From DASWJQ01 sp964517315 (GTDB lineage Bacteria > Chloroflexota > Anaerolineae > Anaerolineales > E44-bin32), in the NCBI GenBank assembly GCA_964517315.1, contig CAZFCJ010000015.1, forward strand, positions 1 through 45,735: a DNA stretch of 45,735 nt, in the 5' to 3' direction. The notes beneath the pieces are model-generated. The model had not been told where the DNA came from, did no database searches, and saw only the letters and a list, made by a program, of their open reading frames with translations. Of this stretch, positions 16,755-24,779 are shown piece after piece (positions within the stretch are counted from its first letter, which is position 1; every line of letters begins with the position of its first letter). The translations under genes and the position numbers were made by a program.

Positions 16755-17752
16755 CAGGGACGGCCCATTCCTGAGTCCGGCGAGGCTTCTCTATTTAGAA
16801 AGACGTGGGTTTCCAAATCATCGACATCGGGCTCCGGACTGTTGGCCGCGAACTCCGCCGCTTCGTCCACGATGCCAGCAATCTCTCGTTCGATTTCATC
16901 GAAGACCTCCTCCGATACCGTGTCGACAGGCGGCTTCTCTCGCAGCAGCTGAAGGGGATCGCGCGCTTTCCACGCTTGCACCTCGGCGTCCGTTCGATAA
17001 TCAGTCCCAGGATCACCTTCATGGTGACCGACGAAACGGTAGGTCTTGCATTCAAGCAGGGTCGGGCCATTTCCCTCGCGTGCACGAGCGACGGCTTCGC
17101 CGGCAGCCTCAAAGACAGCAACGACATCCTGACCGTCGACCTCGACGCCGGGGATCCCGTAAGCGCTGGCCCGCCCCGCGACGGAGTTTCCGGCTGTGGC
17201 CTGCTCAAACGGCATCTCTGTCGCATACATATTGTTCTCACACACAAACACGACCGGCAGCGACCAAATTGCTGCCAAATTGAGCCCTTCATGGAATGAG
17301 CCTGTGTTTACGGCTCCGTCTCCGAAGAAACCCACCGCGATATTTCCTGAGCCGAAGTAATTGGCCGAGAAAGCGGCACCAGCCGCGTTGACGATGCTGG
17401 GGCCTACGAGGCCGTTCGAGCCCAAGAAACCACAATCCTTGTCAAACAAGTGCATGCTTCCCCCCCTTCCGCCGGAACAGCCGGTTGAACGTCCGTACAG
17501 TTCCGCCATCAATTTCTTTGGCGGGATCCCCTTGGCCAAGGCATGGCCATGGCCTCGGTGTGTGCTCGTGACATAATCCGCCTTCTTGAGGTGTGCGCAA
17601 ATGCCAACAGCAACCGCTTCCTCGCCGATATAGAGGTGAACGAAGCCAGGTATGTTCCCGTTCCTATACTCCTGCGCGATGCGCTCCTCCATTCGCCGGA
17701 CAAGCAACATCTGGCGATAGAAATCGAGAAGTTGGGATTCAGACAGTTTCAA
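16754..17752 (-). CDS. 2-oxoacid dehydrogenase E1 component, alpha subunit (pyruvate dehydrogenase-like)
   Basis: This is the alpha subunit of E1, 332 residues. The thiamine-diphosphate motif starts at GDGAVN (about residue 144) and ends at ENN (about 174), the standard spacing. STHRGHGHALAKG (His65) and GCSGGRGGSMHL are also conserved. The start is TTG at 17752, with AGAGG about six bases before it. It is the first of the E1-alpha, E1-beta, E2 trio and follows a 100-base gap after a 2-hydroxyacid dehydrogenase gene. The gap carries the 19-base repeat listed separately. The subunit type matches acetoin/pyruvate dehydrogenase alpha chains. Confidence 0.92.
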   Translation of the reverse strand: MKLSESQLLDFYRQMLLVRRMEERIAQEYRNGNIPGFVHLYIGEEAVAVGICAHLKKADYVTSTHRGHGHALAKGIPPKKLMAELYGRSTGCSGGRGGSMHLFDKDCGFLGSNGLVGPSIVNAAGAAFSANYFGSGNIAVGFFGDGAVNTGSFHEGLNLAAIWSLPVVFVCENNMYATEMPFEQATAGNSVAGRASAYGIPGVEVDGQDVVAVFEAAGEAVARAREGNGPTLLECKTYRFVGHHEGDPGTDYRTDAEVQAWKARDPLQLLREKPPVDTVSEEVFDEIEREIAGIVDEAAEFAANSPEPDVDDLETHVFLNREASPDSGMGRP

Positions 17753-17778
17753 GGTAAACCTCTACGACGCTTCATGTT

Positions 17779-17797
17779 ACATCAACGACGATCGCGT
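17779..17797 (-). repeat. 19-base repeat, copy 1
   Basis: The plus-strand sequence catcaacgacgatcgcgtt occurs here and again at 20995-21013, with no mismatch. This copy lies in the gap before the E1-alpha gene. Flanking bases on both sides differ between the two copies. Confidence 0.85.
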
Positions 17798-17852
17798 TTC
17801 CCCGCCTCCTGAGCCTCCAACGCTCACACTCGTGCCTCGCGATGCCTGGGGC

Positions 17853-18812
17853 CTAAGGGCGGTTTACCGGCCGGGCCGGTTCCTGACCTCTCAAAACCCG
17901 AGCGACATCCTCTGCTGCCTTGGTCCGGACTTCGTGACCCGAATCCTCCGAATACCAACCGATGTGAGGGGTGACAATGATTCTGCGCTCCTGCAGCAGC
18001 GGGTGATCTGCGGGAGGGGGCTCCTGCACCATCACATCCAGCGCGGCGCCGGCAATTTGCCCGCGTTCGATCGCCTGCAGTAACGCCTGCTCATTGATGA
18101 GTCCCCCCCGGGCGGTATTGATCAAGAAGCTGCCCTCCTTCATCATGCCCAGCGTGACTTCATCCACCATTCCCTGCGTCTTTTCATTCAACGGAGTGTG
18201 CAGGGAAACGTAGTCGGAAGACCGCCATATTTCTTCCCAACTTACGGGCACGACACCATGCTCTTGAATCTCGCTGGAACTGAGATGTGGATCGAACACG
18301 ATCACATTCAGCCCGATCGCTATGGCCTTCTTGGCGGTTGCTCTGCCAATCCGGCCAAACCCGACCAAGCCGAGTATCTGGCCTGAGAGGCGATAGATTG
18401 GCCTTCCGATGTCATCGTTCCATCTCCCATTTCGCGTCGATTCGGTCCATGCCGGCAGGCGGCGGGCCAGGGCCAGCAGCAAGCTCAGAGTGTGGGTCGC
18501 CACCTCATCGACTGCGTAGTCCGGCACATTTGTCACCCAGATGCCCCTTGCGGTGGCCGCTTCAACATCTATCGCGTCGATTCCCGTCCCCACCCGGCTC
18601 ACAATTTTGCAGTGGTCCATCCGTGCGAGAACTTCATCCGTCACCTGCTGGACGGTGACCATCAGTGCAGCGGCCTCACTCAAAAGGGGGGTCAGACCGG
18701 GGGCAGCCAAGTTCTCGATGCGTTCGATCCGGCCATCCACTTCGTCCAAAACCCCTTGCTCGACCGATACATCCGAAAACTGATCGTAGGCGACAATGAC
18801 GGTGTGGTTCAC
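17853..18812 (-). CDS. D-isomer-specific 2-hydroxyacid dehydrogenase, C-terminal-binding-protein-like group
   Basis: This NAD-dependent 2-hydroxyacid dehydrogenase has 319 residues. The start chosen is GTG at 18812, which forms a GTGA overlap with the stop of the preceding gene. The frame stays open to 18920, but that would overlap the neighbour by over 100 bases with a non-homologous arginine-rich leader. The Rossmann motif is LGLVGFGRIGRATAKKA. Catalytic residues are Arg in NTARGGLINE, Glu in VMVQEPPP, and His in VTPHIGWYS. The order and style match the CtBP/phosphoglycerate-dehydrogenase-like branch. It is one of three such enzymes in this run, and they differ enough that they probably act on different 2-ketoacids. 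Confidence 0.9.
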   Translation of the reverse strand: MNHTVIVAYDQFSDVSVEQGVLDEVDGRIERIENLAAPGLTPLLSEAAALMVTVQQVTDEVLARMDHCKIVSRVGTGIDAIDVEAATARGIWVTNVPDYAVDEVATHTLSLLLALARRLPAWTESTRNGRWNDDIGRPIYRLSGQILGLVGFGRIGRATAKKAIAIGLNVIVFDPHLSSSEIQEHGVVPVSWEEIWRSSDYVSLHTPLNEKTQGMVDEVTLGMMKEGSFLINTARGGLINEQALLQAIERGQIAGAALDVMVQEPPPADHPLLQERRIIVTPHIGWYSEDSGHEVRTKAAEDVARVLRGQEPARPVNRP

Positions 18813-19876
18813 GTAGGCCTCTTCGAAATCTGGTCGGCGAAATCGAAATCGTTTTGGTACGCGAATAGGGCAGGGAAGCCTCCGGTATTGATGAACACCA
18901 CGGTCTCCTCTTGAGTCCACCTGCCCTTGCGTATGTGATCGATGAGGCCAGCTATCGCTTTCCCCGAATAAACAGGATCCAGCAGAATTCCCTCCAGCCG
19001 GGCGGTTAACCTAATGGCCTCCATGGCTTCTGGGGTTGCAATTCCATACCCATCCCCAACGTAGTCCTTGTAATTAGTGACCTGGTCCGGGACCAGCCGG
19101 ATATCCACGCCCAGTTCGCGCGCTCCTTTATTCGCCGCAGAGGCTACGAGCTCTTCGACTGGAGAGGGAAAGACCCGCGTCGATATCGGATTTATGCCTA
19201 CGACCTGGTATGTTTCCCCCAACAATTTAGCCCCCAGCAACAGACCTCCCTGGGTTGTATCGGCTGAGGCCAGATAAATCGCATTTGGACGGATACCCTG
19301 CTCCAGGAATTGCCGCCTCATTTCGAGGGCACAACCAACGTAGGCAAGCGCGTCCAGACCGATGTCTTCCGTGTTGGCCATTCTCGCAAGGAACGGAGTT
19401 CGTCCTTGTGCGCGAAGATCTTCTGTGAGCTGGTGCATGGCAGCAATGATCCCTTCGCCGGTCTCACATTCGACGAGCGATACTTGTGCCCCCAACAAGA
19501 GACAAAGGAAGTAGTTTCCTTGGATCGCGCCATCGCCACCGCCGAGGGAACTTGAAAGAACGAGGTGGACATCGAGGCCGGCGACGGCACAGGCAGCAGC
19601 AAGCTGTCTGCAATAGTTTGACTGCAGCGCCGCGCCACCCACGACACAGTCGCATCCAGACCCCAGAATTCTCGGCAGCGTATATTCCATCATCCGGGTC
19701 TTGTTTCCGGCCAAGGGCATGCCAGTCAGTTCATCCCGCTTGATGTAGATCTCTGGTCCACCTAATGCCTCCGACAGTCGCTTCGCGTGATGAAGTGGTG
19801 TGGGCAGATGAGCCAGTTGATACCTTTCTTGACCCTCCAGCCGCTTCCCTAGTTCAAGTACAGTTGTTTCTATCAT
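18809..19876 (-). CDS. D-cysteine desulfhydrase / ACC deaminase-like PLP enzyme
   Basis: This is a fold-type II PLP enzyme of the DcyD/ACC-deaminase group, 355 residues. The PLP lysine is in LAGNKTRMMEY (Lys59). GGAALQSNYCRQLAAACA corresponds to the catalytic serine/asparagine segment of D-cysteine desulfhydrases, and NTGG near the C-terminus is conserved. The phosphate-binding loop reads SADTTQGGL, whereas most relatives have a serine/glycine-rich SGGT-type loop, so specificity may differ. Known reactions give pyruvate plus ammonia and sulfide from D-cysteine, or 2-oxobutyrate from ACC. The neighbouring RidA genes fit an enamine/imine-releasing deaminase. It ends in a four-base overlap with the next gene. 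Confidence 0.85.
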   Translation of the reverse strand: MIETTVLELGKRLEGQERYQLAHLPTPLHHAKRLSEALGGPEIYIKRDELTGMPLAGNKTRMMEYTLPRILGSGCDCVVGGAALQSNYCRQLAAACAVAGLDVHLVLSSSLGGGDGAIQGNYFLCLLLGAQVSLVECETGEGIIAAMHQLTEDLRAQGRTPFLARMANTEDIGLDALAYVGCALEMRRQFLEQGIRPNAIYLASADTTQGGLLLGAKLLGETYQVVGINPISTRVFPSPVEELVASAANKGARELGVDIRLVPDQVTNYKDYVGDGYGIATPEAMEAIRLTARLEGILLDPVYSGKAIAGLIDHIRKGRWTQEETVVFINTGGFPALFAYQNDFDFADQISKRPT

Positions 19877-19884
19877 CCGGTACG

Positions 19885-20997
19885 CTATCTTTCGCCAACG
19901 CCCGAGTGGGTCAATTGAAACTCATCTAGAGCCCGCAACAGATCCTCAATGTCCTGCTCGGTGACAGTCGCAGTCATGTGCCCGACTCGAATGACCTTCC
20001 CCGAGAGGGGCCCGAATCCTGCTCCGACTTTCATATCGTGCTCTCGCTCCAGATACACAACCAGGGCTTCCCCGGCAACCCCATCAGGAGACCTCACCGC
20101 CGTTACGACCGGCGCGGCCCAAGGATCATCCACCAGAAGCGACATGCCGATCCTTTGAACACCAGAGCGGAGCCTCGCCATGAGCTTTCGACAATGGATG
20201 TGGCGGCTCTCCAGGCCCTCTTGCGCCAGGTTCTTGAGTGCCGTGTGCAGCGCGCGAACATGATTGGCCGAAATGGTTACCGGGGTGGGATGCCAATCTG
20301 ACCATTGCCGAGCGTACTCTCTCCAGGTCTCCAAGTCGAGATACCAGCCCCTGTCGTCCTTCTTGCGTTCTTGTAGCGCCTGGATACCTCGGGGCCCGAG
20401 CGCAACTTGTGCCAGGCCCGGGGGTGCACTTAAACATTTCTGGGAGGCGCACACCGCCGCATCCACGCCCCACTCATCCATTTCAAACGGGACTCCACCG
20501 AGCGAGGCAACAACGTCCGCTAGGAGAAGGATGTCCCGTTCCCTGGCAACGGAACCTATTTCCTGAACGGGATTTACAACGCCGGTCGTCGTTTCGACGT
20601 GGACCAGGAACATCCCTCTGGCGTTGGGCGCATGGTCTAACGCTTGATCGAACTGTTCGGGTAGAAGCGGGGAACCCCATTCCGCTTGGACCCTTATGAC
20701 TTCCAGTCCATGCTGGTTGGCCATAGCCGCCAATCTCTGTCCATGAAATCCATTGACGCCCACGATGATGGCGTCGCCCGCCGAGAAGAGGCTGGTTAGC
20801 ACGGCGTCCAACCCCAAGCTTCCCGAGCCCACCAGGCATAAGACTTCCCCTTCCGTTGCGAACAAATCTGCCAGAAGGTCCAAGGTCCCGTTGTATAGAT
20901 CGGCCCACTCGGCCCCGTAATGGGCTTCCTGAGGCTGACAGAGTGCTTCCCTAACATTCGTTTCAAGGGGCACCGGACCTGGGATAAGAAGGCGCAT
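19885..20997 (-). CDS. Alanine-glyoxylate-type aminotransferase (class V), copy 1
   Basis: This PLP fold-type I aminotransferase has 370 residues from the ATG at 20997. The frame is open to 21078, but that would overlap the SDR gene and precede the family start MRLLIPGPVPLE. The PLP lysine is in ASQKCLSAPPG (about Lys187). The Asp of LLADVVASLGG pairs with the pyridine ring, and the substrate-binding arginine region near the C-terminus reads GKVIRVGHM. Relatives transfer the amino group of alanine, serine or aspartate to glyoxylate. No clear ribosome site is visible, and the start codon lies inside the 19-base repeat shared with the E1-alpha leader. A role linking glyoxylate and pyruvate pools fits the cluster. 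Confidence 0.87.
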   Translation of the reverse strand: MRLLIPGPVPLETNVREALCQPQEAHYGAEWADLYNGTLDLLADLFATEGEVLCLVGSGSLGLDAVLTSLFSAGDAIIVGVNGFHGQRLAAMANQHGLEVIRVQAEWGSPLLPEQFDQALDHAPNARGMFLVHVETTTGVVNPVQEIGSVARERDILLLADVVASLGGVPFEMDEWGVDAAVCASQKCLSAPPGLAQVALGPRGIQALQERKKDDRGWYLDLETWREYARQWSDWHPTPVTISANHVRALHTALKNLAQEGLESRHIHCRKLMARLRSGVQRIGMSLLVDDPWAAPVVTAVRSPDGVAGEALVVYLEREHDMKVGAGFGPLSGKVIRVGHMTATVTEQDIEDLLRALDEFQLTHSGVGER

Positions 20998-21013
20998 CAA
21001 CGACGATCGCGTT
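20995..21013 (-). repeat. 19-base repeat, copy 2
   Basis: This is identical to 17779-17797. Here the repeat spans the proposed ATG of the aminotransferase gene; in the other copy the corresponding ATG is followed at once by a stop. Both copies lie at a gene junction in the same operon. Confidence 0.85.
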
Positions 21014-21028
21014 GGAGCTGGACCGGCG

Positions 21029-21841
21029 TCACCATGTGTGGTTTCCCCCGGCATTGAGCGCCAGGTTTCCCCCATCAACAGGCAGCAGCGTCCCAGTGAC
21101 CATCGAAGAGGCCTCGGCAGCGAGGAAGATAACGGGTCCTATCAGGTCGCTCGGTTCTCCCAGACGGTCCATGGGGATTCCTTGCAGGAAGCGCTGGACG
21201 AGCACCTCCGTCTCATAGCGAGGATCCTCGATGAGGCTCTGAAGGGCCGGTGTGCGGATCTGACAGGGGAGAATGGCATTGACCCGGACCTTGTGTTTGG
21301 CCCATTCCACCGCCAATTCGCGGGTGAGCTGGTTGACAGCCCCTTTGCTAACGCTGAATGCTAGATTTCCCCTACCAAGGGCACTTGACCCCGCAATGGA
21401 GCTTATATTGATAATGCTGCCGCCTCGGCCGTGGGAGATCATCAGTCTCCCGGCTTCCCGGGCACATAGGAAATAGCCGGTGGAATTCACAGTCTGAACT
21501 CTGTTCCACTCCTCAAGACCGAGCTCCTCGGGTTTGGCGTGGCTTGGAATTCCAGCGTTATTCACCAAGATGTCAACGCTTTCACCGAATTGATTCGCCT
21601 CCCGAAATAGCCGAGCCACCTCGTCTTGTTTGGAGACATCCGCCTTTATTGCGAGTCCCTGACGGCCAAGAGCGGCAATCTGATCGATGGTGTCGCCCAG
21701 TTCGTCCCCCTGGATATCGGCACCGACAACATTCGCGCCGTGTTCTGCCAGCCCCACGGCGATGGCCCGGCCCAGACCTGAAGCCGCGCCCGTGACGACC
21801 GCCGTCCGACCCGAGAGGTCAAACAAGGACTTCGAACTCAT
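21029..21841 (-). CDS. SDR-family oxidoreductase with catalytic Tyr replaced by Phe
   Basis: This is a short-chain dehydrogenase/reductase fold protein, 270 residues. The cofactor motif TGAASGLGRAIA (17-28), NNAG (94-97) and the catalytic serine region INISSIAGS are intact. The active-site motif YxxxK instead reads FSVSK (162-166), with Phe encoded by TTC at 21358-21356. Because the tyrosine is the acid/base residue of classical SDRs, this protein may have lost or changed its activity, or serve a binding role. The C-terminal PVDGGNLA is standard. It lies between a RidA gene (19-base gap) and the aminotransferase gene. No good ribosome site precedes its ATG. Confidence 0.88.
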   Translation of the reverse strand: MSSKSLFDLSGRTAVVTGAASGLGRAIAVGLAEHGANVVGADIQGDELGDTIDQIAALGRQGLAIKADVSKQDEVARLFREANQFGESVDILVNNAGIPSHAKPEELGLEEWNRVQTVNSTGYFLCAREAGRLMISHGRGGSIINISSIAGSSALGRGNLAFSVSKGAVNQLTRELAVEWAKHKVRVNAILPCQIRTPALQSLIEDPRYETEVLVQRFLQGIPMDRLGEPSDLIGPVIFLAAEASSMVTGTLLPVDGGNLALNAGGNHTW

Positions 21842-21860
21842 CTGAGTAGCCGACCGGTCT

Positions 21861-22292
21861 TCAATCTCTGGATGGGGGTAGATAGGCGATGCATTCGATC
21901 TCTACCAGGATCCCCCCGTAGATCTTCGCGCCCACCGTCGTTCTCGCAGGCGCGCCATTTTCAAAATAGCTCTGATACACACCGTTGTATCCATGAAAAT
22001 CTCGATCGATATCCCGAAGATAAGAATTGACTTTGACGACGTCATTCAGCGTCGCCCCCGCGGCTTCAAGCGCAAGCTTGATGTTTTCCAAAGTCTGACG
22101 CGTCTGTTCCTCGATGCCGCCCTCCACCAATTCTCCGGGCATCCAATCCTTGCCACTTCCATGAGGCGGCTTTTCCGGTCTCAGGGCCGCGTTCCCAGAC
22201 ACGTAGATGAAGTCACCTGCACGCATCACGGGTGATAAAAAGGGGAACTCCGGGGGGCCACCGGGAACGGAAATCGGTTCTTTGGCGCTCAT
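21861..22292 (-). CDS. RidA-family imine/enamine deaminase, copy 1
   Basis: This is a small cytoplasmic Rid protein, 143 residues from the ATG at 22292, which has GAGGAGGAAG just upstream. RidA hydrolyses reactive 2-iminoacids and enamines such as 2-aminoacrylate, released by PLP dehydratases, to the 2-oxoacids. The key arginine is in PARTTVGAKIY and the conserved glutamate in LVEIECIAYLP. It is slightly longer than the usual 125-130 residues because of a loop containing PPHGSGKDWMPGELVEGG. It lies between a 2-hydroxyacid dehydrogenase gene and the SDR gene and is a paralogue of the protein at 24780-25208. Confidence 0.9.
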   Translation of the reverse strand: MSAKEPISVPGGPPEFPFLSPVMRAGDFIYVSGNAALRPEKPPHGSGKDWMPGELVEGGIEEQTRQTLENIKLALEAAGATLNDVVKVNSYLRDIDRDFHGYNGVYQSYFENGAPARTTVGAKIYGGILVEIECIAYLPPSRD

Positions 22293-22310
22293 TTCTTCCT
22301 CCTCGAACAA

Positions 22311-23384
22311 TCATCCATCGGGCGTTTTGTTCGCAACCCGCTCGAACAGGCCGCGGTCGTGGTCCTTCAGCGGCACTCTGGGGTTGACGGTTGGATTCAC
22401 AAGGTTTTCGTCTGGGACCATGAAGCCATTGAGCACGGCCACGACATTTTCAACACTTCCCTTGGCTACGTCATACATCGCTTGCGGGGAAAACGCGGCT
22501 ACATGGGGGGTCAGTACAACATTGTCGAGTTCAAGAAAAGGATGATCTTGAGGCGCTACAGCCTCCTTGTGCGGATCCAAATGCTCGAATGTGTCAATCC
22601 CCGCACCTGCCAGCCACCCCTCCTCGATCATCTCTGCCAGCGCGAGTTCATCTACGATTGCGCCCCGGGAAGTATTGATCAAGTAAGCACCCTGTTTTAT
22701 CTCCCTGAGCAAATCGTAATCCAGGAGGTGGTAGGTGGATTCCGTGAGCGGAAGGTGCAACGACACGTAATCGGCCTGCCCCAGTACATCCTCGAGCTCG
22801 AGCATTTCTACCCCCAGTCGCCTCGCCGCCGGGGACGGCTGGTCCAGACGCCGCCGGGTTGCGATAACACGCATGCCAAAAGCGCTGGCCCGTCGTGCAA
22901 CGGCCTGGGCGCTGCGACCGAAACCAATCAAGCCCAATGTCTTACCGGCGAGCCTCTGAAAGCCCGGGTTTTCCCTGGCCCTTCGCCAAGCCCCCTGCCT
23001 AAGATCGCTGGCGCTAGGAAAGAGCTGACGAGTCAAGGCCAGCAGCAGAGCCATCGTGTGATCCGCCTGCTCCTCGACACAGAAATATGGAACATTCGTG
23101 ACCAGGATCCCTTCCTCCGTGGCCGTCGCCACGTCGATTTTGTCTGTACCTGCACCGATGCGCGAGATGACCAAACAATTGCGCAGCCGCCTGATCACTT
23201 CAGCCGGGAGCTCGGACGACACAACGAACAATGCCACGCAATCTTCGGCCTGCTCCAGGATCTCTTGAGGAGAATCGGCCTCAATCCGGACAGGCGATAG
23301 GCCGAATTTCCCGTAGAGCTCTTCCTCCGCTTCCGTGACCGGAAAGAGTTCAGCGTTCAACCTGACAATTTTGCCGTCGTTCAT
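22311..23384 (-). CDS. D-isomer-specific 2-hydroxyacid dehydrogenase, third copy of the cluster
   Basis: This NAD-dependent oxidoreductase has 357 residues from the ATG at 23384. The frame is open to 23450, but that would overlap the upstream gene. The Rossmann motif is GLIGFGRSAQAVARRA, with Ser-Ala in place of the usual Ile-Gly. Catalytic Arg is in NTSRGAIVDE, the Glu region is GIDTFEHLDP, and His is in LTPHVAAFS. The C-terminal 20 residues extend beyond the fold. It follows the D-serine-dehydratase-like gene by 22 bases and precedes a RidA gene by 18, so it may reduce the 2-oxoacid made by those enzymes, or run in the oxidative direction. Confidence 0.88.
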   Translation of the reverse strand: MNDGKIVRLNAELFPVTEAEEELYGKFGLSPVRIEADSPQEILEQAEDCVALFVVSSELPAEVIRRLRNCLVISRIGAGTDKIDVATATEEGILVTNVPYFCVEEQADHTMALLLALTRQLFPSASDLRQGAWRRARENPGFQRLAGKTLGLIGFGRSAQAVARRASAFGMRVIATRRRLDQPSPAARRLGVEMLELEDVLGQADYVSLHLPLTESTYHLLDYDLLREIKQGAYLINTSRGAIVDELALAEMIEEGWLAGAGIDTFEHLDPHKEAVAPQDHPFLELDNVVLTPHVAAFSPQAMYDVAKGSVENVVAVLNGFMVPDENLVNPTVNPRVPLKDHDRGLFERVANKTPDG

Positions 23385-23406
23385 GGATCGCTCGCCTGTC
23401 GGGTCT

Positions 23407-24741
23407 CTAGAAATAGGTACGGATTGCGCCAACCACGTTCCTCTGGCCATCCACTAATAGAATCACCCTCCACTTATCAAACGCAGTGCAGGGGTGCGAG
23501 ATCTCCAGTCCGATGAGATCGCCGACATTTACGGTCGACGAGGCCGGAAGGCGCATGAATGCGTGTTGGTCGTTCGTTTTCACAATCTCATGGCCAGCAC
23601 GCAGTTCTTCAATTTCCGTATAATCTCGGGACACGAGGGTGGGGATGGGGTAATCGATATCGGTGGGCACGTCCCGCCCTCCTACGCCTAAGATCGCCAA
23701 GTCGACCTGCGGCTTCGAAATGACAGGCGCCCAAACTTCAATGGCCGGATACAGTTCGCCTTCTTCAATGAATCGGACCGAATCGGAGCTCATCGGGGAG
23801 GAGCGCTTATACAGACCGGAGTCGTGGGTCACGTAGCCGCCGGAGCGAATCACAAGCTGGGCGTTGGGAAAGGCCTCCTTACCCAGGAACTTCACCACCC
23901 TGTCAAAATAGATACTCCCACCGGCCGAGACGATGAAGGGCTCCTTATCCACCAACGGTTTGATTTGCCTTGCAGCAGCTGCTAGCTTCTTCAGATAGTC
24001 GTCAGCGAGCTTTTGCCGCTCCATTTCATCCCTGGCGAGCCCATACGCCACACCCTCATAACCTTCAATTCCCGCTAGCTGGATGAGCGGATATGTGCTG
24101 GTCACCGCGTGGGCAAGATTCGTCAGCTCCTTGGTTCCCCGAACTCCACACCTGCCATCTTGCATCCCAAGTTCCACAAGCACATAGAGTGGACGTCGAA
24201 TCGCTCGACGTCTAAGGCCATGTTCGAGGCGCTCAAGTCCTTCTCTACTGTCGACCAGCACATATAACTCCGGTCCCGAATCATCCCCCAGCAGCTCCCC
24301 TACGTAGCTGATCTCGTAATCGTCGATGATCTGGTTGGCCAAAAGAACCCGCGGGATCCCAAACTGCTGGCAGACTTGCAGTTGATTTACATTCGCGACG
24401 GTGATCGCCCATGCCCCCGCTTGTAGCTGGAGAGCCCAAATGTGGGGGGACATGGGGGTCTTGCCATGGGGCGCCAACCAGACAGCATGACGGTCGCAGT
24501 AGTTCTGAAGCGTTGAAATGTTATGCTCCAGCTCGACTTGCTTGATGACAAGCAGGGGCAGCGGAATTTCGCCTGTAAGAACATTCCACCCCTTGTCCCT
24601 GATGTCGCCGAATTTCAGATTTCCTGATGGTAAGCCCTTCGTTGTTCCATCTAGAGTCTCCTGGTCGACCCTTCTTAATGCGTCAATCAGAGCAGCCGGT
24701 ACCCGATCCGCTCGGCCCTCGGTTAACCTCCCAACCGTCAT
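23407..24741 (-). CDS. D-serine dehydratase / D-threonine aldolase-like amino acid deaminase
   Basis: This is a fold-type III PLP enzyme with an alanine-racemase-like barrel, 444 residues. The PLP lysine is in WLAPHGKTPMSP (Lys94). It is followed by the family segment AGAWAITVANVNQLQV and RVLLANQI. The C-terminal beta domain holds the metal-binding motif SHPCTAFDK (His416, Cys418), with a further His at about 393 in DQHAFM. This matches eukaryote-type D-serine dehydratases, which need zinc. The expected reaction is D-serine to pyruvate and ammonia through 2-aminoacrylate; D-threonine aldolase or beta-hydroxyaspartate aldolase activity are family alternatives. RidA genes lie on both sides, one directly upstream and one two genes downstream. 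Confidence 0.87.
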   Translation of the reverse strand: MTVGRLTEGRADRVPAALIDALRRVDQETLDGTTKGLPSGNLKFGDIRDKGWNVLTGEIPLPLLVIKQVELEHNISTLQNYCDRHAVWLAPHGKTPMSPHIWALQLQAGAWAITVANVNQLQVCQQFGIPRVLLANQIIDDYEISYVGELLGDDSGPELYVLVDSREGLERLEHGLRRRAIRRPLYVLVELGMQDGRCGVRGTKELTNLAHAVTSTYPLIQLAGIEGYEGVAYGLARDEMERQKLADDYLKKLAAAARQIKPLVDKEPFIVSAGGSIYFDRVVKFLGKEAFPNAQLVIRSGGYVTHDSGLYKRSSPMSSDSVRFIEEGELYPAIEVWAPVISKPQVDLAILGVGGRDVPTDIDYPIPTLVSRDYTEIEELRAGHEIVKTNDQHAFMRLPASSTVNVGDLIGLEISHPCTAFDKWRVILLVDGQRNVVGAIRTYF

Positions 24742-24779
24742 CGAATGAGCGTCCCCTTGATGGTCCAGCCCATGTCCCG

